Of a stretch of 64,000 nucleotides of DNA, positions 10,160-19,789 are shown one piece after another. Both the position numbers and the translations under genes were made by a program. The notes beneath the pieces were generated by a model. It had not been told where the DNA came from. It did no database searches and was given only the letters and a program-made list of their open reading frames with translations. This DNA is from Spirochaetota bacterium (GTDB lineage Bacteria; Spirochaetota; Spirochaetia; Sphaerochaetales; Sphaerochaetaceae), in NCBI GenBank assembly GCA_023401595.1, contig JAEXDQ010000007.1, positions 89,032 through 153,031 of the forward strand. Reading direction: 5' to 3'. Positions within the stretch are counted from its first letter, which is position 1, and each line of letters opens with the position of its first letter.

Positions 10160-11269
10160 ATGAAATTCGTCTGCCAAAAAGCGAACCTGCTCAAAGAGAT
10201 CACCCTTGCTTTGGATTTTACAAGCCAGCGCAACTCGCTTTCAATCGTTTCAAACGTCCTGCTTGAGAACTACAACGACAAACTGGTCATAAAAGCAACG
10301 GACCAAAAGGTTGGCTTCTACTCAGAGATAGAGGTGCAGACGATTGAGCCGGGTTCCACCACGGTATTCTGCGATAAATTCCTCGGTGTCATACGCTCGC
10401 TTCCTGAAGGGGACGTGCAGTTCGAGGAAAAGGATACGAAGCTGATCATCAGGCCTGTCGGACAGACCATCGACTTCCAACTCAGAACCATCGAAGCCGA
10501 CAAATTCCCCCAGCTACAGTCCATGGACGAAAGCAAGTATTTCTCCATTTCCCAGAGCGACTTCATTGAGATGATCAACCAGACCATCTTCGCTATCAGT
10601 GAAGACGAGACCAGATACTTCATGAACGGCGTATTCCTTGAACACGCGCCGGATTCCCTCACCATGGTAGCCACCGATGGAAGAAGGTTGTCCATCATCC
10701 AACGTAAGTTCATGGAGAAAATCGCGCAGTTCCCATCCGTCATCATCCCTGCCAAATTCCTCAACCTGATCAAAAAAATGGGTACGGGCGAAGGGATGTT
10801 CGAATTCGCCGTCACCGACAGCATGGTATTCGCGCGTTTTGACAATCATTGCATCTATTCGACGCTGATCAACGGGCAGTTCCCCAACTACAAGCGGGTC
10901 ATACCGGACAACCAGACCTTCTCCTGCCGGGTCTCCATACAAGAAATGCTCGACGCTCTGAAAAGAGTATCCCTTTTCGTTGAGAACAAGTCCAAGCGTC
11001 TCATCCTCGACATAGAACCTACAGGCATCATGCTCAGCTCGGAGGAGAGCGACCTAGGCGCCGCGAAAGAAATCATTCCTTGCGAATATGAAGGGGATTC
11101 CTGCAAGCTGTCGCTGAACTATACGTATCTGTACAGTCCGTTGCGCGTCATGGAGGGCGAGCATTTCTTCCTTCAGTTCAGCGGTCCTACGAAGGCTATG
11201 ACGGTGAAGCCTGACCCTGAAAGGGATTACTTCCACATCATCATGCCGATGCAGCCTCAGTCGAACTAA
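10160..11269 (+). CDS. dnaN: DNA polymerase III beta subunit (sliding clamp)
   Basis: 369 aa, the normal length for the three-domain clamp. It starts MKFVCQKANLLKEITLALDF, and contains FMNGVFLEH, VATDGRRLSI and a C-terminal HIIMPMQ, all standard beta-clamp landmarks. The dimeric ring tethers polymerase III and repair factors to DNA. TAGGAG lies shortly before the ATG. Its TAA overlaps the recF ATG by one base (TAATG), so the two are translationally coupled. Confidence 0.97.
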   Translation: MKFVCQKANLLKEITLALDFTSQRNSLSIVSNVLLENYNDKLVIKATDQKVGFYSEIEVQTIEPGSTTVFCDKFLGVIRSLPEGDVQFEEKDTKLIIRPVGQTIDFQLRTIEADKFPQLQSMDESKYFSISQSDFIEMINQTIFAISEDETRYFMNGVFLEHAPDSLTMVATDGRRLSIIQRKFMEKIAQFPSVIIPAKFLNLIKKMGTGEGMFEFAVTDSMVFARFDNHCIYSTLINGQFPNYKRVIPDNQTFSCRVSIQEMLDALKRVSLFVENKSKRLILDIEPTGIMLSSEESDLGAAKEIIPCEYEGDSCKLSLNYTYLYSPLRVMEGEHFFLQFSGPTKAMTVKPDPERDYFHIIMPMQPQSN

Positions 11270-12360
11270 TGAGATTCACTTCTGTCCGGTTCGACCGGTT
11301 CAGGAACATCGCAAATTCCTCCGTTTCCGTAGACTCCCGTCAGGTCATGCTTGTAGGGCATAACGGGCAAGGCAAGACTAATTTCATCGAAGCCCTCTAC
11401 GTACTTTGCTATGGTTCTTCGTTCAAGGCCATGAACAGCAAGGAGATGATAGCGCACGGAGAAAAAGGCTTCTCCCTCGCCGCTACGATTCTGACGGACG
11501 ATGGATACGAACAATTAGTGGAGTATTCTTTTTCCGAGGGAAGCAGGACGGTCAGGATCGACGGTCGTGAAATCAAGGACAGGAAGGAGCTGATATACAA
11601 TGTACCCTGCATTGTATTCAGCCACGACGATATTTCGTTCGTCAGAGGTGAGCCTGAATTCCGCCGCAGGTTCTTTGACCAGACCATGTCGATGTACAAC
11701 CCTCTGTTCTTTGACGATATGCGGAGATATAAGGCAGTCCTTCGTCAAAGAAACGCGGCGATCAAGGAAGAAAGAACCTCTTTGATACCTATCTACGACC
11801 ATCAGATGGCGACGTATGGAATAGAGATTCAACGTGAACGAATCAAGGCCGTGTATGAGTTCAACAAGATTTTTCCTTCCATGTACAAGCAGGTGTCGCA
11901 GACGGACAAGGAGATACGTATCGAATATCTCCCGTCCTGGGGGGATTGCGCCACGGCGGAGGACGCCGAGAACAAGCTCGGTCGTACGCTTCAACGTGAT
12001 GTAAAGCTACAGACTACCGCCAGCGGCGTTCATAGGGACAGGTTCATCGTCATGGATGAACACGGTCCTTTCGCATTGACAGGCTCCACAGGACAGCTTC
12101 GCCTGGCTTCTTTGATTTTCAGAATGGCTCAGACGGCGTTTTTCAGGGACAAGACGAATAAGAATCCTATTTTACTCGTTGACGATGTTCTGCTTGAGCT
12201 TGATATACAACGGCGCGGAGCCTTTCTTGATCTGATGGACGGCTATAGCCAAGCCTTCTTTACGTTCTTGCCGGAAGAACATTATTTTTCCTCACTGGCG
12301 GACGAGGGTTCACTCGTGTATGATGTAGAGGACGGGAGGTTTCTGACGCATGAGGGATGA
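11269..12360 (+). CDS. recF: DNA replication and repair protein RecF
   Basis: 363 aa. SMC-like ATPase head with Walker A GHNGQGKTNFIEAL near residue 30, signature-like TGSTGQLRLASLIF and Walker B ILLVDDVLLELD. RecF with RecO and RecR loads RecA at single-strand gaps. It overlaps dnaN by 1 nt at the start and the DUF721 gene by 11 nt at the end, the conserved dnaA-dnaN-recF order. Confidence 0.96.
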   Translation: MRFTSVRFDRFRNIANSSVSVDSRQVMLVGHNGQGKTNFIEALYVLCYGSSFKAMNSKEMIAHGEKGFSLAATILTDDGYEQLVEYSFSEGSRTVRIDGREIKDRKELIYNVPCIVFSHDDISFVRGEPEFRRRFFDQTMSMYNPLFFDDMRRYKAVLRQRNAAIKEERTSLIPIYDHQMATYGIEIQRERIKAVYEFNKIFPSMYKQVSQTDKEIRIEYLPSWGDCATAEDAENKLGRTLQRDVKLQTTASGVHRDRFIVMDEHGPFALTGSTGQLRLASLIFRMAQTAFFRDKTNKNPILLVDDVLLELDIQRRGAFLDLMDGYSQAFFTFLPEEHYFSSLADEGSLVYDVEDGRFLTHEG

Positions 12361-12667
12361 TAGGCCGCATCGAAGTCCTGGCGATCCTTTGGATATCAAG
12401 GAGCTGCTGGACGCGACGTTGTTGAGGCTCAATATCACCGACAAGGACCCGTATCTGAATTTCTGCAAGAACTGGCAGGAGTTGATTGGGCCGCGTCTAT
12501 ATCCGCATATCAAACCTCTGGACATAAAGAACGGGACTCTGATATTGCGAAGCGACCATCCCAGCTGGTCTTCCATAGTTCAGCTCCAGAAAAAACAGAT
12601 CATTGCTAAAATTAGACGAAAATATCCATCATTAGGCGTATTTACGCTACAGATTGTGTCCCGATAG
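12350..12667 (+). CDS. DUF721 (DciA-like) protein
   Basis: 105 aa with ELLDATLLRLNITDKDPY, then WQELIGPRLYPHIKPLDIKNGTL and LRSDHPSWSSIVQLQKKQI, the core of the DUF721 family. Members of this family include DciA, which loads the replicative helicase in bacteria lacking DnaC/DnaI. The gene overlaps recF by 11 nt and has GGAGG about 9 nt upstream of its ATG, and the replication context agrees with a DciA-like role. That role is inferred from family and context only. Confidence 0.82.
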   Translation: MRDDRPHRSPGDPLDIKELLDATLLRLNITDKDPYLNFCKNWQELIGPRLYPHIKPLDIKNGTLILRSDHPSWSSIVQLQKKQIIAKIRRKYPSLGVFTLQIVSR

Positions 12668-12743
12668 TCAGAAAATCTCGATATGTACACAAAAAGTCCG
12701 GTTCGCGGACTTGCGGTCATCTGCTTATTGTCCTGAGACATAC

Positions 12744-12772
12744 TTGACTGTTCGGGCGTTGCTCATTATACT
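12744..12772 (+). promoter_or_regulatory. rpmH-rnpA promoter
   Basis: TTGACT (12744-12749), a 17-nt spacer and TATACT (12767-12772) lie about 75 nt before rpmH. A hairpin with AAGTCCG / CGGACTT arms (12694-12712) precedes it but has no T run, so I do not call it a terminator. Confidence 0.7.
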
Positions 12773-12848
12773 GCAAAACTCGGTGGCTTATCGCCTGATA
12801 TATAAGAAAAATCCCGCGTAAAGCGATGAATATTTGGAGAATGATCCC

Positions 12849-13016
12849 ATGAGCAACAAAGGAAAGAGAACTTACCAACCTAGCAGGATGAAAAGAAATA
12901 GAACATTCGGTTTCCGCGCCCGCATGGCAACCAAGGGCGGCCGTCTTGTTCTTGCACGCAGAAGAGCCAAGGGTAGACACAAGCTTACCGCTAGCGATGA
13001 GAAGAAGCCTTACTAA
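12849..13016 (+). CDS. rpmH: 50S ribosomal protein L34
   Basis: 55 aa: [20 protein letters not shown] followed by [18 protein letters not shown], the invariant L34 pattern, with a short C-terminal tail TASDEKKPY. The ATG at 12849 has GGAG 9 nt upstream; the in-frame TTG at 12834 is not needed. L34 is a small basic protein of the large ribosomal subunit. The last 20 nt overlap rnpA. Confidence 0.96.
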   Translation: MSNKGKRTYQPSRMKRNRTFGFRARMATKGGRLVLARRRAKGRHKLTASDEKKPY

Positions 13017-13353
13017 GAAAGAAATCGTCAAGAAGCAACCAGAGATCAACAGGATCTTCAAGACCGGGCAGGAGACTTCCTGCCGAGGTCTACGGTTGAT
13101 AGTTTCCAAGAACCAGCTGCAGTATAATCGTGTCATCGTCATTCCCGTGCGGCATTATGGTACCGCCGTGCAACGGAATAGAATCAGACGACAGATCAAA
13201 GAAATCTGGAGAAACGAAAAGCCCAAGATGGTTCCTGGTTATGATTTCGCGTTCGTGGTGTATCCAGGAAAGGCTCTTGATCATGAAAAGCAAGCGAAGC
13301 AGATAATGACTCTTTGTGAGGGAGCCGGAGTGTATCTTCCAATGGAGGAATGA
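12997..13353 (+). CDS. rnpA: Ribonuclease P protein component
   Basis: 118 aa from the ATG at 12997 ([21 protein letters not shown]). The diagnostic RNR motif appears as [16 protein letters not shown]. RnpA assists the RNase P RNA in removing the 5' leaders of tRNA precursors. The gene starts inside rpmH, overlapping it by 20 nt in another frame. yidD, often found between rnpA and yidC, is absent; the 135-nt gap to yidC has no matching reading frame. Confidence 0.92.
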   Translation: MRRSLTKKEIVKKQPEINRIFKTGQETSCRGLRLIVSKNQLQYNRVIVIPVRHYGTAVQRNRIRRQIKEIWRNEKPKMVPGYDFAFVVYPGKALDHEKQAKQIMTLCEGAGVYLPMEE

Positions 13354-13488
13354 CTTCCGGTTCTTTGATAGTATATCCCGTTGAAATAGATCTTCGATTC
13401 TTGTCTTTCCTATACATCATCACCTCTTCCGCGCTGCGGAAATATATCAAGTCTGCAAGACGTTGAGTTTTGTCGATGAGGAGTAGAG

Positions 13489-15321
13489 ATGGATAAGAAT
13501 ACCATTATCGCCATTGTATTGTCTGTCATTGTCATTACTGTGGCGATGACGATCCAGACGACGTTTTTCGCCCCGACCCCTGTCACGCCGGATTCATCTT
13601 TGACGGAGAATGTGGTTTCCGCTGACGATCTTGCGACTTCTCCCGATCTTCTCCGGGCCAGCGCGGACATGGCTTGGAATTCCGGCCTGCCCGGCTCTTT
13701 CTCCTGTGTGGGGGACCAGAGCAAACCTCAACAATTTGAATATCAGACGGAGGTATTCCAGATTACCTTCGACCCCGCCGGCGCCTCGGTATCCAGCATC
13801 AAGCTGAAGGACCATCTCGACGGCGGTCAGCCCGTGGAGCTACTGTTCAAAGGGCCGGAGGACAACAACGCGTTCCTGATGTACGCCGGTAACGATAGAA
13901 CCAATCCGATCGACGCCGTGTTCAATTATGAAATCCGCGGTAATGAAGTGATATTTACCCAGACGTTCGCTCCGGTAGGCGAAAACGGCTCTTTGTCCGA
14001 TGAAACCTTTACCATTACGAAGACCTATAATTTCGGCCAGAAGGAATATCTGTTCGAGATCAAGGTCGATATCTCGAACAGCGTCAACAAGGCGATTCCC
14101 CTGTCCTATGATAATTTCGCCTATACCTTGGCGTTTGAACCGCAGATCGGCCCCGCGTTCGATGAAATGCCGAACAACAACTACAACTACCGCCGGTTCT
14201 ATATCCAGGCGGACGGAGGAAAGAAGACCACTCCGAGAATATCCAACGGCATGTACAGGACTTCCGACTACCTAACCTGGGCAGCCCTGTGCGGTAAATA
14301 CTTCTCATTGATTGGAATTCCCGACGCGACGCGTTACACGACGACGCTTACGGAAAGCACCTCCGGGGATATCGCTCTCGCCTCCGGGATGTATTTCTCC
14401 CGTCCTTCGGTACGGAGCGCTTCCAACACCGATACCTTCCGGTTCTATTGCGGTCCTCAGATCAAGAACCAGATGACCATCTACAACGAATCCGCCATGA
14501 ACGGCTTTGGACTCGCCAATTTGCACCTGGAAAAGGCCCTGGACAGCAGCTCCTGGCTCGGATGGCTTGAGAATGTCCTGAAATGGCTTCTCCAGTTGTT
14601 CTACAAGATTATTCCCAACTATGGCGTAGCGATCATCCTGCTGACCATTTTCATCAAACTGGTACTCTATCCCCTCACCAAGAAGAGCATGGACTCCACC
14701 GCCAAGATGAGTACGCTCGGTCCCAAGATGGAGGAAATGAAGGTCAAGTACCAGGACAATCCCCAGAAGCTGAACGAGGAAATGGCCAAGCTGTACAAGG
14801 AGGAGAAGATCAATCCCATCGGAGGCTGTCTGCCCATGCTGCTCCAGTTCCCGATCTTCATCGCTTTGTATGGACTGTTGAACAAGCATTTCGAGCTTCG
14901 CGGCGCCATGTTCATCCCCGGCTGGATTCCCGACCTTTCCGTGCCCGATACGGTCTTTACGTTCCCGTTCAACATACCGTTCCTTGGTAATGGCCTGCAT
15001 CTCCTGCCGATCATATACACCGCCAGCATGATCTATTCCATGAAGATCACCCAGACCGGCAGTACTCCGCAGAACAACGGCATGATGAAGTTCATGACCT
15101 GGGGCATGCCGCTGATTTTCTTCTTCGTCATGTACGACGCTCCTTCCGGTTTGCTTCTCTACTGGACCGTGATGAACTTCCTGTCCATCGCCCAGCAGTA
15201 CTACATGAACAAGAAGAAGCAGAAAGAGGCGGTAGAAGGGGTTCCCGCGAAGACTTCCAACGTATCGAATTTTCCTCAGCGGAAAAATCAGAAGAACCAG
15301 AAGAACGGTCCGCGTAAATAA
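13489..15321 (+). CDS. yidC: Membrane protein insertase YidC
   Basis: 610 aa. It has an N-terminal transmembrane helix (IIAIVLSVIVITVAMTI), a long periplasmic beta domain to about residue 350, then the conserved insertase core: YKIIPNYGVAIILLTIFIK, the coiled segment MSTLGPKMEEMKVKYQDNPQK, GGCLPMLLQFPIFIALY and further membrane helices, ending in a basic tail that can touch the ribosome. YidC inserts inner-membrane proteins alone or with SecYEG. The long periplasmic domain is typical of diderm bacteria. AGGAGTAGAG precedes the ATG. Confidence 0.96.
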   Translation: MDKNTIIAIVLSVIVITVAMTIQTTFFAPTPVTPDSSLTENVVSADDLATSPDLLRASADMAWNSGLPGSFSCVGDQSKPQQFEYQTEVFQITFDPAGASVSSIKLKDHLDGGQPVELLFKGPEDNNAFLMYAGNDRTNPIDAVFNYEIRGNEVIFTQTFAPVGENGSLSDETFTITKTYNFGQKEYLFEIKVDISNSVNKAIPLSYDNFAYTLAFEPQIGPAFDEMPNNNYNYRRFYIQADGGKKTTPRISNGMYRTSDYLTWAALCGKYFSLIGIPDATRYTTTLTESTSGDIALASGMYFSRPSVRSASNTDTFRFYCGPQIKNQMTIYNESAMNGFGLANLHLEKALDSSSWLGWLENVLKWLLQLFYKIIPNYGVAIILLTIFIKLVLYPLTKKSMDSTAKMSTLGPKMEEMKVKYQDNPQKLNEEMAKLYKEEKINPIGGCLPMLLQFPIFIALYGLLNKHFELRGAMFIPGWIPDLSVPDTVFTFPFNIPFLGNGLHLLPIIYTASMIYSMKITQTGSTPQNNGMMKFMTWGMPLIFFFVMYDAPSGLLLYWTVMNFLSIAQQYYMNKKKQKEAVEGVPAKTSNVSNFPQRKNQKNQKNGPRK

Positions 15322-15371
15322 GAGAAAATACCTATGAGGACGTTCGGAAACGGATGTCCGTGGAGTGATAT

Positions 15372-16082
15372 ATGACGAAAGAATTTGAAGGACGAACCGA
15401 GCAGGAGGCTATAGCGAAAGCGATTGACGAGCTGCACATAGAACGCGAGGACTTCGACGTCGAGATCGTGGATGCCGGTAGAAAGGGGCTGTTCAAGAAG
15501 AATCTGGTCAAGATCCGGATTCACATCGGGGAAGAAGAGGAAGAGCAGGACGACCTGATGTTCACGAATGATCCGTATGAAGATCGTTATGAAGAGGTGG
15601 TTCCCTCTTCCCAGCCTCTGGTTCCGGAAGGCGACCAGGAAGAAAAGGTTCTTGAGTTCGTGACTACGTTGCTCTCGAAGATGGGATATCCCGGAAACGT
15701 TTCCATCAACTTCCGCAAGGAACACAAACTTGGATTGAACATCGACAGCGAGTTTTCCAGCATCATCATCGGACGGAAAGGAAAGAACCTCGACGCGATC
15801 CAGCTGCTCGCCAATGTCTACGCGGGACAGATCGATCCCGACCAGAAGATAATCGTGGACAGCGAGAACTACCGGATGCGCCATGAGGAGCAGTTGATCC
15901 GCCTGGCGTACAAAACGGCTGAACAGGTCAAACGCACAGGAAGGAGCAAGCTGCTTGAGCCGATGAATCCGTTTGAACGTCGCCTGATCCACTCGGCGTT
16001 GAACGACGTCGACGGTGTGGAGACCAAAAGCGAAGGCGACGGCCTGTACAAGCAGGTGCGTATCTCTTGTACGAAACGCTAG
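15372..16082 (+). CDS. jag: RNA-binding protein Jag/KhpB (EloR)
   Basis: 236 aa with the three family parts in order: an N-terminal Jag domain (EFEGRTEQEAIAKAIDEL ... AGRKGLFKKN), a KH domain around SIIIGRKGKNLDAIQLLAN, and an R3H domain around RTGRSKLLEPMNPFERRLIH. An acidic linker (EEEEEQDDL) joins the first two. Jag/KhpB binds RNA and in other bacteria influences cell elongation; its position after yidC is widely conserved. A strong terminator follows. Confidence 0.93.
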   Translation: MTKEFEGRTEQEAIAKAIDELHIEREDFDVEIVDAGRKGLFKKNLVKIRIHIGEEEEEQDDLMFTNDPYEDRYEEVVPSSQPLVPEGDQEEKVLEFVTTLLSKMGYPGNVSINFRKEHKLGLNIDSEFSSIIIGRKGKNLDAIQLLANVYAGQIDPDQKIIVDSENYRMRHEEQLIRLAYKTAEQVKRTGRSKLLEPMNPFERRLIHSALNDVDGVETKSEGDGLYKQVRISCTKR

Positions 16083-16124
16083 CTGTCGGTACGGCCGAAA
16101 CCCGTACCCGTAGCGTATGATAAG

Positions 16125-16165
16125 AAACCGCTGACGCTTGGAAGAGAATGTCAGCGGTTTTTTTA
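16125..16165 (+). terminator. Terminator after jag
   Basis: AAACCGCTGAC (16125-16135) pairs perfectly with GTCAGCGGTTT (16150-16160) and is followed by further T residues. It ends the rnpA-yidC-jag transcript. Confidence 0.92.
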
Positions 16166-16211
16166 CGCTTATGAGGTCCTGCATGTGACGCAGGAGGACC
16201 CTGCCGACCGC

Positions 16212-17951
16212 CTACAGGCTCCAGTTGGAGCTGGCCTCCTGTAGCTCCAGCATATGTCTGAACAGTCCTTCCTGCAATCCTAGCTCCTTCGGCGAACCTT
16301 GCTGGACTATTTCGCCATCCCGCAGGACTACGATTTTATCCGCTTGGGTGATAGTCCTGAGCCTATGGGCGATCACCAGTATGGTCTTGCCTTGGAGCAA
16401 CCTGGAAAGGGCCGTCTGTATCTGTGATTCGTTCTCCGCGTCCAAGGACGCGGTCGCTTCATCGAGCAAGACTACCGGAGCGTTTTTCAACAACGCCCTC
16501 GCTATCGATATCCTCTGTCGTTCGCCACCCGAAAGCTTTTGTCCGTTTTCTCCTATCAAGCTGTTGTAACCGTCCGGTAACCGTGAGACGAATTCATCAC
16601 AACAAGCCGCCTGCGCCGCGGCGAGGACTTCTTCATCGGTCGCTCCCCGTTTCCCAAGCCTGATGTTCTCCATTACGGTGTCATTGAACAGTACGACATC
16701 CTGGAAGACTATCGTATAGTAGGCGAGCAAAGTCTCCGGGTCCACCGTGCTGATATCCGTACCGCCGAGGGAAACCTTTCCGGAAGTCGTATCCCAGAAC
16801 CTTGCGGCCAGCTTCGCCACAGTGCTTTTTCCTCCTCCCGAAGGTCCTACCAGCGCCGTCACTTCTCCCTGTCTCGCGACGAAGGATACGTTTGACAGGA
16901 CCTGCTCGTTTCCAGAATAGGCGAAACCGACGTTGTTGAAGACTATATCGTAGCCGTTCGGTGTGAAAGCCGTGGTTCCGCGCTGTTCCGGTTCTCTGTC
17001 GAGCCGCTTCATCCTGTCGATCTTCGTCTGGGCCGTGAGCATTTCGACAAGATTCTGCAATGTCATTGACAGCGGGTCGTAGAACCGCGTCGCGGCGAGC
17101 AGGAACATGAGAAATTCCAAAAGAGACAGAGAATTTCGGGTGATCAATATGGAACCGGTCAGAAAGACAGTCGCGATACCTACCTTTAGGAGCATCTGCG
17201 CCGAAACGACGAGTACGCCCGTGCTGAACTCGCCTTTCACTATGTATTTCTCGGTTTTTTTCAACGTGTCGTCTAGATGGGTGAGACATTGATCCGTCTT
17301 CCTGAATGCCTTGAGATCCCTGACATTCTCCAGGAATTCCTGGATCAGTTCCGTTCCCTTCCTCTTCTCCTCCAGATTTCTGATGGATAGCTTCTTGATG
17401 TATCTGCCGCTCAAAAGAATAAGCAGGAAGGATACGGGGACTACCCAGACCAACGCCAACGCCATCCTCCAGTCGTAGAAGAGGAGGCTGACGCTGATCA
17501 AGACGGTGGAGACGACGGAACCGCAGAACGTCGGTACGGCATGGGAGAACGCATGTTCCAATGACGTGCAGTCGCTCATGATGGTACTGGTCAAGTCCGA
17601 GAGGTTCTTTTTTCCGAAGAACGCCAACGGCAGTCTCCTCAGCTTTTCCGCGAGATTGACCCTTCTGTTCCCGCTCTCTTCATATGTCGTATTGTAGAGG
17701 TATCTGTATTGGATGAAATTCGTAAGGAATATCAATGCCAGCGATGCTGTGCAGGCGGCGATATAGAAAGGAAGGTTCATGGAGACCGGTCGTCCAGATA
17801 GTCCCGGCAACATATCCTGAAGGAATAGAAAGCAGACCCAGACTGGCAGCATGAACATGAAATTGACGATAGCCGACCATACGATACCTCGTACAAGGTT
17901 TTTGGAGCCTTGATATGTCAGGCTTAATTTGTTCTGAAGGTATGTGTACAT
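16212..17951 (-). CDS. ABC transporter, fused permease/ATPase half-transporter (second of pair)
   Basis: 579 aa. The first ~320 residues hold six membrane helices of the type-IV exporter fold; the C-terminal nucleotide-binding domain has Walker A GPSGGGKSTVA, signature LSGGERQRISIARAL, Walker B VVLLDEATASLD and the IAHR switch. It begins 2 nt after its partner ends, so the two almost certainly form a heterodimer. With an AraC-type regulator upstream, the arrangement resembles YbtA-YbtP-YbtQ and IrtAB, exporter-fold transporters that import iron-siderophores. No siderophore synthesis genes are present, so drug or peptide export remains possible. Confidence 0.85.
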   Translation of the reverse strand: MYTYLQNKLSLTYQGSKNLVRGIVWSAIVNFMFMLPVWVCFLFLQDMLPGLSGRPVSMNLPFYIAACTASLALIFLTNFIQYRYLYNTTYEESGNRRVNLAEKLRRLPLAFFGKKNLSDLTSTIMSDCTSLEHAFSHAVPTFCGSVVSTVLISVSLLFYDWRMALALVWVVPVSFLLILLSGRYIKKLSIRNLEEKRKGTELIQEFLENVRDLKAFRKTDQCLTHLDDTLKKTEKYIVKGEFSTGVLVVSAQMLLKVGIATVFLTGSILITRNSLSLLEFLMFLLAATRFYDPLSMTLQNLVEMLTAQTKIDRMKRLDREPEQRGTTAFTPNGYDIVFNNVGFAYSGNEQVLSNVSFVARQGEVTALVGPSGGGKSTVAKLAARFWDTTSGKVSLGGTDISTVDPETLLAYYTIVFQDVVLFNDTVMENIRLGKRGATDEEVLAAAQAACCDEFVSRLPDGYNSLIGENGQKLSGGERQRISIARALLKNAPVVLLDEATASLDAENESQIQTALSRLLQGKTILVIAHRLRTITQADKIVVLRDGEIVQQGSPKELGLQEGLFRHMLELQEASSNWSL

Positions 17952-17953
17952 GT

Positions 17954-19732
17954 CTAGGCCTCCTTCGCCACTTTCCAGCTGAGCGAAGTCGTGAATTCCT
18001 CGTAGAGCCGGGCGTACTCTTTCTTTGCTTCCAACAGTTCCTTGTGTGTTCCCCGTTCGACAAGCCTGCCGTGGTCGAGGACAAATATTTCGTCGGCGTT
18101 CTTCACGGAAGAAAGCCTGTGGGCGATCATCAGTACGGTCTTGTCGCGGACCAGGGTTTCAAACGCCTTCTGTATCCGGTATTCATTCTCCGGGTCAGCG
18201 AACGCGGTCGCTTCGTCGAGGACGACGATCGGCGCATCCTTCAATATCGCGCGGGCGAGGGCTATCCGCTGAGTCTCCCCACCCGACAGGTACGTTCCTT
18301 TTGAACCGAGCGCCGTATCTATCCCGTAAGGCAGGTTCGCGATGATTTCATCGCACTGAGCGGCGGCAAGGGCATGCTTCAATTCCTGTTCCGTCGCATC
18401 GGGTTTCGCCATGAGAAGGTTTTCCCTGATCGTGGTCTTGAACAGCCTGTTGTCCTGGAATACGAACGAGATGCCGTCAAGAAGATCCTTTTCCGACATA
18501 TCCCGTATATCGATGCCCCCGATGGTGATCCTGCCGGAACCCGGATCCCAGAAGCGGGGAATCAATGCGGCGGCGGTTGTCTTTCCACTACCGGAAGCGC
18601 CTACAAGCGCATAGGTCTTGCCGGGTTCCATGGATAGGGAAACATTGTCCAACGCTTTGTCTGTCGTTGCTGGATAGGCGAACGAGACATTTTCGAAATG
18701 GATCGACAGCTCCTGGGGTTTCAACGGTTGCCGAGGCCACCGCAACGGTTCGCAGTCCGTGAGCTGGTCGAATTTGGTCAGGACTATCTGTACTTGTTGG
18801 AAACTTTCCGTCGCATACATGATCTTGTTCATCATGACTGTACAGACAGGGGTAAAGAGTATGTAGAATACTATGTCCAGCAGGGTTCCGGCGAAATTCA
18901 TGCCGTGGCGCAGCAAGAGGATACCGACGGGAATCAGCAGAGCGAAAAAACCATTGATGACCGTGGTGAAGCAGGTGTACGGGATCCTGCAGCTATGGGA
19001 GTATTCCGTTGCCCATTTCCCATAGGAATTGATGGCTTCGTACAGATCCTTGAAGGAATATACCGTTTGCTGGAAGGTTTTCACAATGGGGATGCATCTG
19101 ACGTATTCTACGGCGCAGCTGCTCATCGTTTCCAAGCTCGCCTGGTATTTGACCATGGATTTTGCGTTGTCCCCGGACATCATCCTCATCAGGATGATGA
19201 ATGAAAGTACGAAGGGAACCAGACAGAGCAATCCTAGCTTCCAATCGAATACGGCGAGGAACACAAGCACCGCCACCGGAGTGACGATAGCCCCGACCAT
19301 GTCCGGAAGATTGTGGGCAAGCAGCGTCTCGGTCAAATCTGCGTTGTCGTCTATCTGTTTCCTGAGCTTTCCGCTGTCCTTGTCTTCGAAGTATCCCAAT
19401 GGAAACTTCAATATGGTATGCATCGCCAGACTTTTCATGTTTCTCGATATCCTGAAGGCGCTCAGGTGGGTACACATCAACGCTCCGAAGTATAGAAGCA
19501 TACTGATCAACGTCAGTCCGAGAGCCCACAGGCCGTACTGTACGATTCCTACGGACATGGATATGTCGGTGGCCGTCGAGAACAGGACTTTGATACTCAG
19601 CCAGATGAAGATGTAGGGAAGGAGCCCGGCAATCGAGCTGAGGCCGGACAACAGACACCCTGCATAGGTCAGGTAACGGTAGTTGCCGGCGAAGCGGAAC
19701 AATCTGGTACATGAAATATTTTTCTTGCGCAT
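17954..19732 (-). CDS. ABC transporter, fused permease/ATPase half-transporter (first of pair)
   Basis: 592 aa with an N-terminal six-helix membrane domain and a nucleotide-binding domain: Walker A GASGSGKTTAA, signature LSGGETQRIALARAI, Walker B IVVLDEATAFAD and IAHR. Ala follows the Walker B Glu-Ala-Thr where the partner has the usual Ser, a small sign of asymmetry between the two ATP sites. GGAGGCG precedes the ATG. The end of the gene contains the ribosome-binding site of the next one. Confidence 0.85.
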   Translation of the reverse strand: MRKKNISCTRLFRFAGNYRYLTYAGCLLSGLSSIAGLLPYIFIWLSIKVLFSTATDISMSVGIVQYGLWALGLTLISMLLYFGALMCTHLSAFRISRNMKSLAMHTILKFPLGYFEDKDSGKLRKQIDDNADLTETLLAHNLPDMVGAIVTPVAVLVFLAVFDWKLGLLCLVPFVLSFIILMRMMSGDNAKSMVKYQASLETMSSCAVEYVRCIPIVKTFQQTVYSFKDLYEAINSYGKWATEYSHSCRIPYTCFTTVINGFFALLIPVGILLLRHGMNFAGTLLDIVFYILFTPVCTVMMNKIMYATESFQQVQIVLTKFDQLTDCEPLRWPRQPLKPQELSIHFENVSFAYPATTDKALDNVSLSMEPGKTYALVGASGSGKTTAAALIPRFWDPGSGRITIGGIDIRDMSEKDLLDGISFVFQDNRLFKTTIRENLLMAKPDATEQELKHALAAAQCDEIIANLPYGIDTALGSKGTYLSGGETQRIALARAILKDAPIVVLDEATAFADPENEYRIQKAFETLVRDKTVLMIAHRLSSVKNADEIFVLDHGRLVERGTHKELLEAKKEYARLYEEFTTSLSWKVAKEA

Positions 19733-19789
19733 ATCGCCTCCAGTCCGATGTGGATATGAAAAAGTATAGGAACGCCCTGCTGTTTTCCT

